Below, piece after piece: positions 7,816-16,454 of a stretch of DNA of 64,000 nt. Positions within the stretch are counted from its first letter, which is position 1, and every line of letters begins with the position of its first letter. Where the stretch lies: contig JAZOAI010000027.1 of assembly GCA_045595365.1 (NCBI GenBank), forward strand, positions 1 through 64,000, in the 5' to 3' direction. The DNA is from SIG480 sp045595365. GTDB taxonomy: Bacteria > Bacillota > Clostridia > Oscillospirales > JAAYXM01. The position numbers were made by a program, and so were the translations under genes. The notes under the pieces were generated by a model. The model saw nothing but the letters and a program-made list of their open reading frames with translations. It was not told where the DNA came from and did not search any database.

Positions 7816-8217
7816 TTATTTTTCGCTTTCTGCGGCAGGCTTCACAGCTTTTTTCTTTTCCTTTTCAAAGGAAACTCCGCCAACCTTGACGTTCGCCGCG
7901 ACGACACGAATCCCCGTCATTGATTCTACCGAGGAAATGATGTTTGCCTGAACCGCCTTTGCAACTGACGGGATAACCACCCCTTTTTTGACGGTAATGG
8001 TAGCAAAAATCTCAACGGAATCATCATTAATCAAAACTCTGACACCTTTTGCAGAGGATTTCTTGCCGAGGAAATCTGCGACATTTGCTGTGCCGAGGTT
8101 TGCAACTCCATCTATCTCTCCTGCAGCGAGGGCGGCAATAGACGCAATAACCTCTTCTGATATTATAACCTTGCCGTTATCGTCAGCCTTTGCTGTATAT
8201 TCCTTCATTTCAGCCAT
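7816..8217 (-). CDS. Asp23/Gls24 family protein
   Basis: A 133-aa protein of the Asp23 (alkaline shock/Gls24) family: KVIISEEVIASIAALAAGEIDG near the N-terminus, a central beta-rich repeat ending in MTGIRVVAANVKVGGV, and a Lys/Glu-rich tail. Family members coat the inner face of the membrane through a partner or act in envelope stress. It follows spoIIIAH by 50 bp on the same strand with its own AAGGAGTG ribosome site. A second, shorter Asp23 protein is encoded at 49295-49642. Confidence 0.9.
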   Translation of the reverse strand: MAEMKEYTAKADDNGKVIISEEVIASIAALAAGEIDGVANLGTANVADFLGKKSSAKGVRVLINDDSVEIFATITVKKGVVIPSVAKAVQANIISSVESMTGIRVVAANVKVGGVSFEKEKKKAVKPAAESEK

Positions 8218-8267
8218 AACAAGCTACACTCCTTCAACTGTAGTATATCTATAGTATAACTCATAAT

Positions 8268-8789
8268 TTACTTAATTTCAATAATTTTTATTTCACTCGG
8301 CAAAATACCTGTTTCGCTGACAACGATATCCTTTATTTTTGTTGTATCTGATGCCGACAACCCCTCCTCAGGTGCCGACACGATTATGTTTGCCCCTTTC
8401 CCGTTTATGAGGGCAACGCAGTCATTAAACCCCTTTGCTTTCACAAGCGTCTCTATGCGTGTTTCAGATATTGCCCCTGTCGAAATTGTTTCAATGCTTG
8501 CGGCTGCGCGGTCTCGCGATTCCTGTGATAAGTTCTCTTCCTTTATAGACTCTTCAAGCGTTGTTATCGCGCTGTCCCGCGCTTTTTGCTTTTCAAGGCG
8601 CGCCTCTGCAAAATATTTTTCTTCACTTTCCGTTTCCATCACTTCATTCGCACCACTGCCTTCATTTGTTCCGAGTGTGCTTTCCACACGAACACCGTCG
8701 TTCTCAAGCTCCGCCGTATTGAGGTTAAGATATACGGCAACACATATAAAAAGCACGATAATTGCGGCTACGGCACTCTTTCTCTTCAT
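8268..8789 (-). CDS. spoIIIAH: Stage III sporulation protein AH
   Basis: A 173-aa protein with one N-terminal membrane helix (residues 5-23), a variable Glu-rich linker and the SpoIIIAH ring-building domain at about 70-173. SpoIIIAH sits in the mother-cell membrane around the forespore and binds SpoIIQ across the intermembrane space, forming the feeding channel needed for late forespore transcription. It is last in the spoIIIA operon, 9 bp after spoIIIAG. The domain resembles type III secretion ring subunits. Confidence 0.92.
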   Translation of the reverse strand: MKRKSAVAAIIVLFICVAVYLNLNTAELENDGVRVESTLGTNEGSGANEVMETESEEKYFAEARLEKQKARDSAITTLEESIKEENLSQESRDRAAASIETISTGAISETRIETLVKAKGFNDCVALINGKGANIIVSAPEEGLSASDTTKIKDIVVSETGILPSEIKIIEIK

Positions 8790-8798
8790 GGTTTCCTC

Positions 8799-9326
8799 CT
8801 ACTTTTTCATTTTTATTATGCTGATTTTGTCGCTTCCAAGCCCTGTAAGTGCTGAAACAGAAGCCACAACCGAGCTTTGAACGTCTACTCTGTCTGCACC
8901 GTCGCAGATTACAACAGCTCCGCGAAATTCCGGGTAGATTTCCTTCACAACAAGCGGGCTTTCTCTCCCCGACCCTTCAGACACTATACTTGGCTTTATG
9001 TCACTGTCGCTCTCTAACATCACCCCGCTCTCGTTTTCCCTCGCACTTTTACGCGAATCTTTTTCATAAACGTTTTCCGGGCCGGATTCCACCGACAAAA
9101 TCACCTTGCATCTGCCGACCCCGTTACATTCGAAAAGACATTCTTCTATTCTTTTTTCAAAGCTCTTAAGCTCAAATTCGACAATGCTCCCGTCCTTTTC
9201 CTCTGCCTTCTTTTCTCCCTGCGGCAACACGAGCAGAAAGAGGCCTACTGCGATAACAACTGCTATGTATTTATATTTTTGCAGAAATTTGAAAATCCCC
9301 GGCAGTTTAAACATATCCTTGTTCAT
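8799..9326 (-). CDS. spoIIIAG: Stage III sporulation protein AG
   Basis: A 175-aa protein with a single membrane helix (residues 19-34) followed by an extracellular ring-building domain. The segment CNGVGRCKVILSVESG and the closing VVICDGADRVDVQSSVVASVSALTGLG are typical of SpoIIIAG. In Bacillus it forms a large ring in the mother-cell side of the channel. It is adjacent to spoIIIAF with no gap between stop and start. Confidence 0.92.
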   Translation of the reverse strand: MNKDMFKLPGIFKFLQKYKYIAVVIAVGLFLLVLPQGEKKAEEKDGSIVEFELKSFEKRIEECLFECNGVGRCKVILSVESGPENVYEKDSRKSARENESGVMLESDSDIKPSIVSEGSGRESPLVVKEIYPEFRGAVVICDGADRVDVQSSVVASVSALTGLGSDKISIIKMKK

Positions 9327-9791
9327 TTATTTTCCCTCAATTTTTACTTCCTGTTTTTCAGGAGAAATTCCGAATTCTTCTTCCAAAACTGCACATACGC
9401 GCCCGGCCTCTTCGGCACTTTTTGAAATCACTGTCGCAGAGACAGGCATATCTCCATCAAGCTTTACGGACACTTCGCAAGCATTGGCTTTCGCTTTATT
9501 CAATACATATGCCGAAAGCTTCTCCCCTATGATTTCATTTTCAATTTCTTCGAATTTTTCTGCCGACGTTTCTATGCTTTTATTGATTTCATCTTCATAT
9601 GCCCGACTCATTTCAAAGATATCCGATGAGGTTATCTTCTTAATCGGGGATATAAGCACGACAATGAGCATAACGCTGCCGAGCATTGAACAGACCCGTC
9701 CTGCGCTGTTTTTCGGAGCAAGGGAGGAGATTACCGACATTATGAGTGTCACTGCGGAGAGCGATGCAATCCAGAGTTTTATGCCTTCCAT
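9327..9791 (-). CDS. spoIIIAF: Stage III sporulation protein AF
   Basis: A 154-aa protein with two N-terminal membrane helices (about 5-22 and 30-50) and a soluble ring-building domain. The ATG at 9791 was chosen because it follows GGGGG by 9 nt and lies 1 bp after the spoIIIAE stop; a GTG at 9809 is the longer alternative. It is part of the forespore channel assembled under sigma-E. Sequence conservation is low in this family, so operon position carries much of the weight. Confidence 0.9.
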   Translation of the reverse strand: MEGIKLWIASLSAVTLIMSVISSLAPKNSAGRVCSMLGSVMLIVVLISPIKKITSSDIFEMSRAYEDEINKSIETSAEKFEEIENEIIGEKLSAYVLNKAKANACEVSVKLDGDMPVSATVISKSAEEAGRVCAVLEEEFGISPEKQEVKIEGK

Positions 9792-9792
9792 A

Positions 9793-10875
9793 TCACAAAA
9801 CCCCCACACTTCTCATAGCTGCGATTACGGATATAAGAATGACGGTTGCGACAGACGCACACATTGCAAGCACAAGCCCGAAGCTTTCGGCAAGGCGCGA
9901 GGAGAGTTCCGCTATGCTCCCACCCACTACAGGGCTTGCTATGAGAGATGCTGCTTTAAACGTGAAATAGTTTACGAGCATCGTGGCAAAGGGCGTTGCA
10001 AATGCCGAGAGAATCGCAAGCATTCCGAAAACACCGATTGCGTTTTTCATCATCGCCGCGCCTGCAATCACGGTCTCTGCCGCTTCCGAAACTGCAGCTC
10101 CTACTATCGGCACCGTGCTTCCGAGAGCAAATTGAGCTGCCTTGAGCCCTGCCTTATCAGCGCCACCTGTCACAAGCCCCGATACACTTATGTAAGACAC
10201 AAAGGCCCCTAGCAAAACCTTCAGCGCCACCGACACTATCTTAACTGAAAAATCCGAAATTTTTTGAAGCGCAAGGTTTTTCGCGGCGGCATTTGCAGTG
10301 GCAGCGAAAATATTTATATATACAAGCGGAAGCAAAACCGAGCTTATCAGAGTTATGAGGACATCCGAAAAGATAAGGGTTATGCCTGCCTTCGCCGCCG
10401 CAGCAGACGGAAGCCCGCACATAGCCTCTGCCGCCGCCACAGACGGAAGCAAAGCTTTTGAAAAAAGCTCAACCCCTGATATAAACTCACGCCCCATCCC
10501 TATTACACTGGTTATGCTGCCTGAAGCGGCCCCTGTGACAGCTATTGCGCCTACAAGCGAAAGCGCGCATCTTACGGAGCTGCTTTCCCCCGGAGTAAGC
10601 GTTTCGACCGAGCTACACAAAAATGACACAGCGCAGATTATCGCAACGCATTTAATTCCGCTTCCGAGAAGGGATGAGATGTTCTCTTTTATTTTTTCGA
10701 ATATCCCGCCTATTCCGTCTGACAGTGAGATGTTCTGCTCAAATTTTATATCTGCGCCATCAGGCACTGACTCTATAACGCGTGGAACTTCAAGCGCATC
10801 ATAAAGCCTGTCCTCTGCCGAAGCCGCAGGGATAAGAATTATTGCAAGCATTAAAACACAAATAAATTTTTTCAT
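9793..10875 (-). CDS. spoIIIAE: Stage III sporulation protein AE
   Basis: A 360-aa polytopic membrane protein, the largest of the operon. A cleavable signal (MKKFICVLMLAIILIPAASA) precedes about eight hydrophobic helices rich in Gly and Ala. SpoIIIAE is thought to form the membrane platform of the spoIIIA-spoIIQ transenvelope complex. Length and position between AD and AF match the family. Confidence 0.93.
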   Translation of the reverse strand: MKKFICVLMLAIILIPAASAEDRLYDALEVPRVIESVPDGADIKFEQNISLSDGIGGIFEKIKENISSLLGSGIKCVAIICAVSFLCSSVETLTPGESSSVRCALSLVGAIAVTGAASGSITSVIGMGREFISGVELFSKALLPSVAAAEAMCGLPSAAAAKAGITLIFSDVLITLISSVLLPLVYINIFAATANAAAKNLALQKISDFSVKIVSVALKVLLGAFVSYISVSGLVTGGADKAGLKAAQFALGSTVPIVGAAVSEAAETVIAGAAMMKNAIGVFGMLAILSAFATPFATMLVNYFTFKAASLIASPVVGGSIAELSSRLAESFGLVLAMCASVATVILISVIAAMRSVGVL

Positions 10876-10885
10876 TTGTTTTTCC

Positions 10886-11266
10886 TCACGATGTAATTTG
10901 TCCGAGAAGCCCGAACATTAGCGGAATGGCAAAGGATATTGCCACCGCACCACCCAAAAGCTCTATATACGACGCCGCCGAAACAACTCCGCTTTCCCTG
11001 CACAAATCAGAGGAAAGCTTTGTTATAATGCTTATTCCGAGAGCCTTTATAAGCGGCGTGAGAAGATTTTCTGAAAGCCCCGCATATTCTGCAAGCTCAA
11101 AAACAAGCTCTATAACCCGCCCGATTGCTCCGGCGGCGCAGAAAACGAGCGCACCAAGAAGGACAAGAGATGCTGCAACTGACATTTCAGTAAGTGTTCT
11201 GCGAAGCAGAACTACCGTGATCGCGCCCACAATTGAGAGCGCACAAACCTTAAGTACAACTTCCAT
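10886..11266 (-). CDS. spoIIIAD: Stage III sporulation protein AD
   Basis: A 126-aa membrane protein with three to four hydrophobic helices and the SpoIIIAC/AD family segment LIKALGISIITKLSSDLCRESG. It is a small integral component of the channel's membrane base and a paralogue of the shorter SpoIIIAC encoded just upstream. Gaps of 9-10 bp separate it from its neighbours. Confidence 0.93.
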   Translation of the reverse strand: MEVVLKVCALSIVGAITVVLLRRTLTEMSVAASLVLLGALVFCAAGAIGRVIELVFELAEYAGLSENLLTPLIKALGISIITKLSSDLCRESGVVSAASYIELLGGAVAISFAIPLMFGLLGQITS

Positions 11267-11275
11267 AGCCTTGTC

Positions 11276-11470
11276 TCAGAGTCCGAAGGTTGATTTAATA
11301 AGGTCGAACAAGTCGCTTATCTCCTCGATAATTATCATAAGCACAACTATTAACCCCGCAAGAGTCGTCATCATCGCCTGCTCCTCGCGCCCTGAGCGCA
11401 CAAGCAGCTGATTTAAAACCGATACGAGAATCCCTATCGCAGCAACTTTAAAAATCAAATCAACCTGCAT
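11276..11470 (-). CDS. spoIIIAC: Stage III sporulation protein AC
   Basis: A 64-aa protein with two membrane helices, the normal size for this family. It contains the typical LIFKVAAIGILVSVLNQLL start and ISDLFDLIKSTFGL end. With SpoIIIAD it is expected to form part of the mother-cell membrane base of the forespore channel. Confidence 0.92.
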   Translation of the reverse strand: MQVDLIFKVAAIGILVSVLNQLLVRSGREEQAMMTTLAGLIVVLMIIIEEISDLFDLIKSTFGL

Positions 11471-11490
11471 TTTTCACTTCTCCGCTTCCG

Positions 11491-12006
11491 CTAAATTAGA
11501 ATTATAACAACTGCCATTCCGCTTATAAGCCCGAGCTTTGCATACAACTTTCCAAGGCGTCCTCTGTCATTTTCAGCCGCTTCCCAAAGCGAGCTTATTC
11601 GCCTTTGACTGTGAGAAATAGCATTTATCTGCTCCTCTGCACCGTACCTTCCGAGAACGCTCCCGAGTTCTTTTATAACATCTTTTTCATTTGATTTGAG
11701 CCTTAGATAGTCAGCACGCGACAAAGCCTTTGACCATATCAGAAAAAACGGAACATCAGGCTTTTTATTTTTCTCTTCACAGCACTCTGAAAAAAAATTG
11801 CTGAGAGGGCTTGGGCTTTCATGGGAAAGCTTTTCCATAAGCTCGGAAATTGGCGTAAGCCTCCCCCCTATCTCTGAGCGCATTATGTCAAGTGCCGACA
11901 AAAAGCCTTCAAGAACGCGTGCGCGGACAGCAAGCTCACTTGATGCAAAGACCCCTATAATCGCAGCGCCTCCGACAAGTAAAATTGCGCCTATTATTTT
12001 TATCAT
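11491..12006 (-). CDS. spoIIIAB: Stage III sporulation protein AB
   Basis: A 171-aa protein with an N-terminal helix (residues 3-21), a cytosolic helical domain and a C-terminal hydrophobic segment (about 155-170). SpoIIIAB resembles the GspF-type platform proteins of secretion systems and works with the ATPase SpoIIIAA. Its start overlaps the spoIIIAA stop by 4 bp, indicating coupled translation. Confidence 0.92.
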   Translation of the reverse strand: MIKIIGAILLVGGAAIIGVFASSELAVRARVLEGFLSALDIMRSEIGGRLTPISELMEKLSHESPSPLSNFFSECCEEKNKKPDVPFFLIWSKALSRADYLRLKSNEKDVIKELGSVLGRYGAEEQINAISHSQRRISSLWEAAENDRGRLGKLYAKLGLISGMAVVIILI

Positions 12007-12926
12007 TGAGTCCCTTCCCCCTTTTTGACTTCTTCGACTTTGTATGTAAACTCTCCGTTTTCTTTTTTCAGAATGACGGCAATTTTAAAAGCGCTGCGCT
12101 CGTGCAAATCTCTATACACAGGTTTTGAAAACACATCTTCCACACTGTCGCCGTGGACTGTTGCAAGGATTCCGACCCCACAATTTAAAACCACGGATAT
12201 GGCCGCAGCATCGTCCACTGCTGTTATTTCATCAAGCGCAATTATGTCCGGAGAGAGGCTTCTTAGCATAAGAAGCGCCCCCTGTGCCTTATTTATGCCG
12301 TCTGAAACATCTGTGCATCGACCTACATCAAACTGTGGAACGCCCCGTCTTTTTGCCGCGACCTCTCCTCTCTCATCGACAAGAGAAATCCGAAACCCTT
12401 TATCAGAAAGCCGCCTCACGAGGTCACGAAGCATTGTTGTCTTTCCAAAACCCGGTGGCGATATTATGACCGTATTTAAAAATGCTCCGTTTCTGATAAC
12501 CTGCGGAAAAATATGCTCCGCCGCATGCTTTATCTCTCTCGCAATTCTTATGCAAACGGAAGACAGGTCACGCACGGTGAGGATGCCCGACGGTGTTTTC
12601 GCATACGTTCCGCAAAGCCCGATGCGATGGCCGCCCGAAACCGTTATATACCCTTCGCTTATGCTTGTCTGAACACTGTGAACCGACCCGCGCGATGCAA
12701 GCTCAAGAACGCTCTGAAGCTCCTCATTTCTTATCGGGCACTCTCCTCCGCAGAGAATTTCTTTTTCGTTTACGTATACTGACATATATCTCCCCACCCG
12801 AAGCCTGAACTCCGATGCCGCCGCTCTCTCTTCTTCGCAAAGCTGCATAGCCTCATTCCGCAAACGGGGTGGCAGATAGCTAACTGCCTGTCCGTATCTG
12901 GCAAGCATATCCTTTCTTTTTTCCAA
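12003..12926 (-). CDS. spoIIIAA: Stage III sporulation protein AA, secretion-type ATPase
   Basis: A 307-aa cytosolic ATPase of the VirB11/GspE-like class. Walker A is SPPGFGKTT (156-164), an Asp box is SLVDERGEVA (181-190), and Walker B is DIIALDEI (227-234). It energises or assembles the SpoIIIA channel. It is first in the eight-gene operon. Length and motifs are complete, so the whole sporulation channel set appears functional here. Confidence 0.95.
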   Translation of the reverse strand: MEKRKDMLARYGQAVSYLPPRLRNEAMQLCEEERAAASEFRLRVGRYMSVYVNEKEILCGGECPIRNEELQSVLELASRGSVHSVQTSISEGYITVSGGHRIGLCGTYAKTPSGILTVRDLSSVCIRIAREIKHAAEHIFPQVIRNGAFLNTVIISPPGFGKTTMLRDLVRRLSDKGFRISLVDERGEVAAKRRGVPQFDVGRCTDVSDGINKAQGALLMLRSLSPDIIALDEITAVDDAAAISVVLNCGVGILATVHGDSVEDVFSKPVYRDLHERSAFKIAVILKKENGEFTYKVEEVKKGEGTQ

Positions 12927-12987
12927 TCCCTTTCAGTCCTTTCGCTTTTCGTTAAAATATATGTCCCTCTCTCAAGCGATAGAACAA

Positions 12988-13018
12988 AATTTATGCACGT
13001 CCCAAAAGGCGCACTATT
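12988..13018 (-). promoter_or_regulatory. Candidate sigma-E promoter of the spoIIIA operon
   Basis: On the minus strand CATAAATT (12995-12988) differs at one position from the sigma-E -10 box CATACANT, with an AATA-type -35 19 bp upstream. Spacing is slightly long. The expectation of sigma-E control comes from Bacillus. Confidence 0.28.
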
Positions 13019-13080
13019 TCGAAAATTCCATTTTGCTTCATCATATAGTTAATCATCTAAACTGACCGGAGGTTTTTGTT

Positions 13081-13653
13081 ATGGCTATAAAAATATTTAT
13101 TGATCAGGGGCACAACCCGGAGGGGGTAAACGCGGGTGCCGAGGGGTTTGGGCTCCGTGAGCAGGACATAACCTATAATGTGGGGATTTATCTGCGCGAT
13201 ATTTTAAGCCAGGACCCGCGCTTTGAAGCGCGCGTTTCAAGGCCTACTCCCGAGACAACGCTCGGAACAAGCAACGCGACAAGCCTGGCCGCGCGCGTGA
13301 ATGCGGCAAATTCCTGGCCTGCCGACTATTTTCTCAGCATCCATGTAAACGCAAACACTGATCCTGACGTAAACGGAACAGAAATGTATATCTACCGCTC
13401 GGGCGGGACAGCCCAGGCTCTTGCAGAAGCACTTCTTGACGCAATAACAGACCGCCTTGACACGAAGCGCAACGGAGTTTTTGTTCGCCCGTCGCTCTAT
13501 GTTCTGCGCAGAACCCAAATGCCTGCCGTTCTCCTCGAGCTTGCCTATATCACAAACGAAGACGACGCCGAAGAGCTTGAGGATCGTCAATATGCCTTTG
13601 CATATGCAATTTATGTTGGGCTTCTCAATTTTTTTGGTCTCCAGGTTATATAA
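13081..13653 (+). CDS. N-acetylmuramoyl-L-alanine amidase (Amidase_3)
   Basis: A 190-aa single-domain zinc amidase. Zinc ligands are His11 (DQGHNP), Glu27 (GLREQD) and His88 (SIHVNA); the catalytic Glu153 lies in LLELAYITN. The enzyme cleaves the bond between muramic acid and the peptide stem. There is no signal peptide and no SH3 or SPOR domain, so export or lysis-linked release is unclear; it could act in sporulation (CwlD/CwlC-like) or mother-cell lysis. It is divergent from spoIIIAA, with GGAGG ahead of the ATG. Confidence 0.9.
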   Translation: MAIKIFIDQGHNPEGVNAGAEGFGLREQDITYNVGIYLRDILSQDPRFEARVSRPTPETTLGTSNATSLAARVNAANSWPADYFLSIHVNANTDPDVNGTEMYIYRSGGTAQALAEALLDAITDRLDTKRNGVFVRPSLYVLRRTQMPAVLLELAYITNEDDAEELEDRQYAFAYAIYVGLLNFFGLQVI

Positions 13654-13716
13654 ATAACTGGAAATTTTCCCATATATATGGTAGAATATTTTAGAAGAAT
13701 ATTCGGAGGTCATATT

Positions 13717-14517
13717 ATGGGTACGGTGTTTGAAAATATTGGATTTAACATAACGAGCGAGGATGACGTATACCGTCTTGCCGATTTCGTTTTGAATTCA
13801 GGGCGTATTCTCCCTGTTGATGACGGTGCTTATGCGGTTTTTTCAGACAAATGCGGTGCCGAAATCTGGGAACGCGTCGCCCTCGACCATAACACAAAAA
13901 GCGCATCTCTTCTTAATCTTGACCCGCACTTTAACGGAAGCACAGTCTGGCAGCTTGAGCTTGTCCGCGAGTTTTCCGCTGAACGCGATGATATGCTCGA
14001 CTGCAAGGCTCTCCTTAAAAAGCCCGATTCTGACAGCTCCTTCTGCGCAAGAATTATGGGAGCACTTGCGGCAAAGAATCTTGCAAGCGGCGAGGAGTTT
14101 GATTTTCAGGTTTCGCTTATCCCCCATTCTATCGCCTTTTTTGAAAATGAGCTCGAGATGCGAAAAAAGCTTTCCGACGAAACTACAGCTCTCGGAGTTA
14201 TTGCTCCTGTCGGTATGTATACAAGAATGCTTTCAGTAGATCAGGATATGTCGCAGACAGACATTCTCCTCTCCCGCGTTGCGGCTGAAATCGAAACGGG
14301 AGATGTCCGCTTTATGATAGCGGGAGATAGGCCTGTCGGAGAATTTCTTCATCTCACTATAAAAACCGTTTTCGGCCCGCTCGATGTGGCGGTCAGCCAG
14401 AATCAGTATGAAACAAAAGAGCTTCCGCGCCTTTGCGAGGGCGGATATATTGCCGTTGTAAACGGCATTATATCGGTTAAGCTTATTAACAGAGAAAAGG
14501 CAGATACAAATGATTGA
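13717..14517 (+). CDS. Hypothetical protein, 266 aa, paired with an ABC-F gene
   Basis: The ATG at 13717 follows TTCGGAGG; an upstream in-frame ATG at 13678 lacks a ribosome site. I do not recognise the family. The protein is soluble and acidic, with no signal peptide. Two halves of beta-rich character flank Glu/Asp-rich loops. A promoter (TGGAAA-17-TAGAAT, 13658-13686) lies just upstream. It overlaps the ABC-F gene by 8 bp, so both are translated from one message; a role alongside the ribosome-acting ATPase is conceivable but not shown. Confidence 0.7.
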   Translation: MGTVFENIGFNITSEDDVYRLADFVLNSGRILPVDDGAYAVFSDKCGAEIWERVALDHNTKSASLLNLDPHFNGSTVWQLELVREFSAERDDMLDCKALLKKPDSDSSFCARIMGALAAKNLASGEEFDFQVSLIPHSIAFFENELEMRKKLSDETTALGVIAPVGMYTRMLSVDQDMSQTDILLSRVAAEIETGDVRFMIAGDRPVGEFLHLTIKTVFGPLDVAVSQNQYETKELPRLCEGGYIAVVNGIISVKLINREKADTND

Positions 14518-16381
14518 TATTTCAGTTTCGAACCTGAATAAATTTTACGGCGACCACCACGTTCTCCGCGACCTTTCTTTTACGATTGAGCAGGGAGAGC
14601 GCGTTGGTCTTCTCGGTGACAACGGTTCAGGGAAAACAACGCTCTTTAAAATCCTTTCCGGCGAGTGTGACTATGACTCGGGCGAGGTTTTAATCCCCTC
14701 AGACAAGAGGCTTGCCGTTGTTTCTCAGATCCCCGCCTTTCCGCCGGAATACACCGTTTCTGACGTTCTTGCAACGTCTTTCTCGCATCTTGCGGATATT
14801 TCAAAAAAGCTCCGCGACTTAGAGCGGATGATGGAGGTTTATTCCGACGCCGATGTCCTCGCGAAGTACGATTCTCTCTCCGCTCGATATGAGCATCTCG
14901 GAGGATATAACACGGAGACCGAAATAAACAAAACGTGCAACGGGCTCGGAATTTCAGAAGATATGCGTTCCCGCCTTTTCTCCACACTTTCAGGCGGTGA
15001 AAAAACGCGTATTATGATTGCCTGTGCGCTTCTTCGCAACCCGGACATTCTCCTTCTTGACGAGCCTACAAACCACCTCGACATTGATGCTGTTGAGTGG
15101 CTTGAGAACTATCTCCCGACCTTCCGGGGAACAGTTTTCATAATTTCTCACGACAGATATTTTATCGACAAGTGCATAACGCGCGTTATTGAGCTTTCCG
15201 ACGGCGGTGCGGAGTTTTACCCCGGAAATTACAGTTTTTACGTTAAAGAGCGCGAAGCGAGGTATGTTGAACAGCTGAAGCGTTATAAAGCGGAGCAAGC
15301 GGCTATTGAAAAGCTTGAGTTTACCGCAGAGCGTATGCACGGCTGGGGCATGGGAAACAAGAAGCTCCAGGTGCGGGCATTTGCTATAGAGAAAAGAATT
15401 GAGCGTATGCGAAAAACCGAGAAACCGAAAGAAGTCCGCTCATCTCTCCACGCAAGCTTTTCCTCTGCTGATTTCTTCGGTGACAACGTTTTTAAAATCA
15501 ATGAGCTTTGCAAGTCGTTTGACGAGAAGACCTTATTTGACTCGCTTAATCTCACTATGAAAAACGGTGATCGGATTGCCCTTATCGGGGATAACGGCTG
15601 CGGAAAAACAACGCTTCTTGACATTATTGCCGGAAAGTCTTCTCCCGACCGCGGAAGCGTCACATATAACCCTTCCGTCAAATCCGCTCTTCTCCCGCAG
15701 ATTATTTCATTTGCGGATGAAAACCGCTCTATCCTTGACACAATGCTTTATGACCTCAACGTTTCGACCCAGACAGCAAGAAACCGGCTTGCATCCTTTC
15801 TCTTTTTCGGAGACGAGGTTTTCGACAGCGTAAATACGCTCTCGGGCGGAGAGCGGTCACGCTTAAAGCTTTGCGAAATTATGGCAGGCGACATAAACCT
15901 TCTTATGCTGGATGAGCCGACAAACCACCTCGACATAACCTCGCGCGAATGGATTGAAGAAGCCGTTGAGGATTATAGCGGCGCGCTTTTGTTCGTCTCA
16001 CACGACAGATTCTTTATAAACAAATTTGCAAACAGAATCTGGGAGCTGCGCGACGGGAAGATTTATGACTTTGTCGGAAGCTTTGATGCCTTCAGGCGCG
16101 AAAAGCAGCTTGCCGCGTTATCCAAGCCCGCAAAGGCAGAAGAAATCAAGCATGAGAAAAAGGAAAAGACCAAAGCCCCGAACAAAAAACTCAATGATAA
16201 AAAAATCCGCGAGGTTGAACGCGAAATTGCGCGGATTGAAGCAAGGCTTTCTGAAATTGAAGATGAAAGCGCCGCATCTGCAAGCGATTTTGAGGCGCTG
16301 TCACGGCTCTTTGAAGAAAAAGAAATATTAACTCTCGAACTTGATGAGAAAATGCTTCTGTGGGAAAGCTTATACGAATAA
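14510..16381 (+). CDS. ABC-F family ATPase (Uup/YfmR-like)
   Basis: A 623-aa soluble protein with two ATP-binding cassettes and no membrane domain. The first Walker A is GDNGSGKTT (36-44) and the second is GDNGCGKTT (about 358-366). Both halves carry LSGGE signatures and LLLDEPTNHLD or LMLDEPTNHLD Walker B motifs. A charged linker separates them, and a Lys/Glu-rich C-terminal coiled coil resembles Uup. ABC-F proteins bind the ribosomal E site and relieve stalled or antibiotic-blocked ribosomes; the C-terminal coiled coil points to a housekeeping Uup/YfmR type more than a resistance protein. Confidence 0.9.
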   Translation: MIDISVSNLNKFYGDHHVLRDLSFTIEQGERVGLLGDNGSGKTTLFKILSGECDYDSGEVLIPSDKRLAVVSQIPAFPPEYTVSDVLATSFSHLADISKKLRDLERMMEVYSDADVLAKYDSLSARYEHLGGYNTETEINKTCNGLGISEDMRSRLFSTLSGGEKTRIMIACALLRNPDILLLDEPTNHLDIDAVEWLENYLPTFRGTVFIISHDRYFIDKCITRVIELSDGGAEFYPGNYSFYVKEREARYVEQLKRYKAEQAAIEKLEFTAERMHGWGMGNKKLQVRAFAIEKRIERMRKTEKPKEVRSSLHASFSSADFFGDNVFKINELCKSFDEKTLFDSLNLTMKNGDRIALIGDNGCGKTTLLDIIAGKSSPDRGSVTYNPSVKSALLPQIISFADENRSILDTMLYDLNVSTQTARNRLASFLFFGDEVFDSVNTLSGGERSRLKLCEIMAGDINLLMLDEPTNHLDITSREWIEEAVEDYSGALLFVSHDRFFINKFANRIWELRDGKIYDFVGSFDAFRREKQLAALSKPAKAEEIKHEKKEKTKAPNKKLNDKKIREVEREIARIEARLSEIEDESAASASDFEALSRLFEEKEILTLELDEKMLLWESLYE

Positions 16382-16385
16382 AGTA

Positions 16386-16414
16386 TTTAAATTTACCATT
16401 AAATGTGGTATACT
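16386..16414 (+). promoter_or_regulatory. Sigma-A promoter of prfA
   Basis: TTTAAA, a 17-bp spacer, then TATACT, about 40 bp ahead of the prfA start. It begins just after the ABC-F stop. Confidence 0.6.
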
Positions 16415-16454
16415 GTAAGATAGTTGTATTAAATTGATATACGAGAGGTAAAAT

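Noticed and set aside
9106..10212. 368-codon plus-strand frame across spoIIIAF/AE
   Set aside because: It is antisense to two well-supported sporulation genes, has no ribosome site and a Ser/Arg/Cys-rich composition typical of shadow frames.
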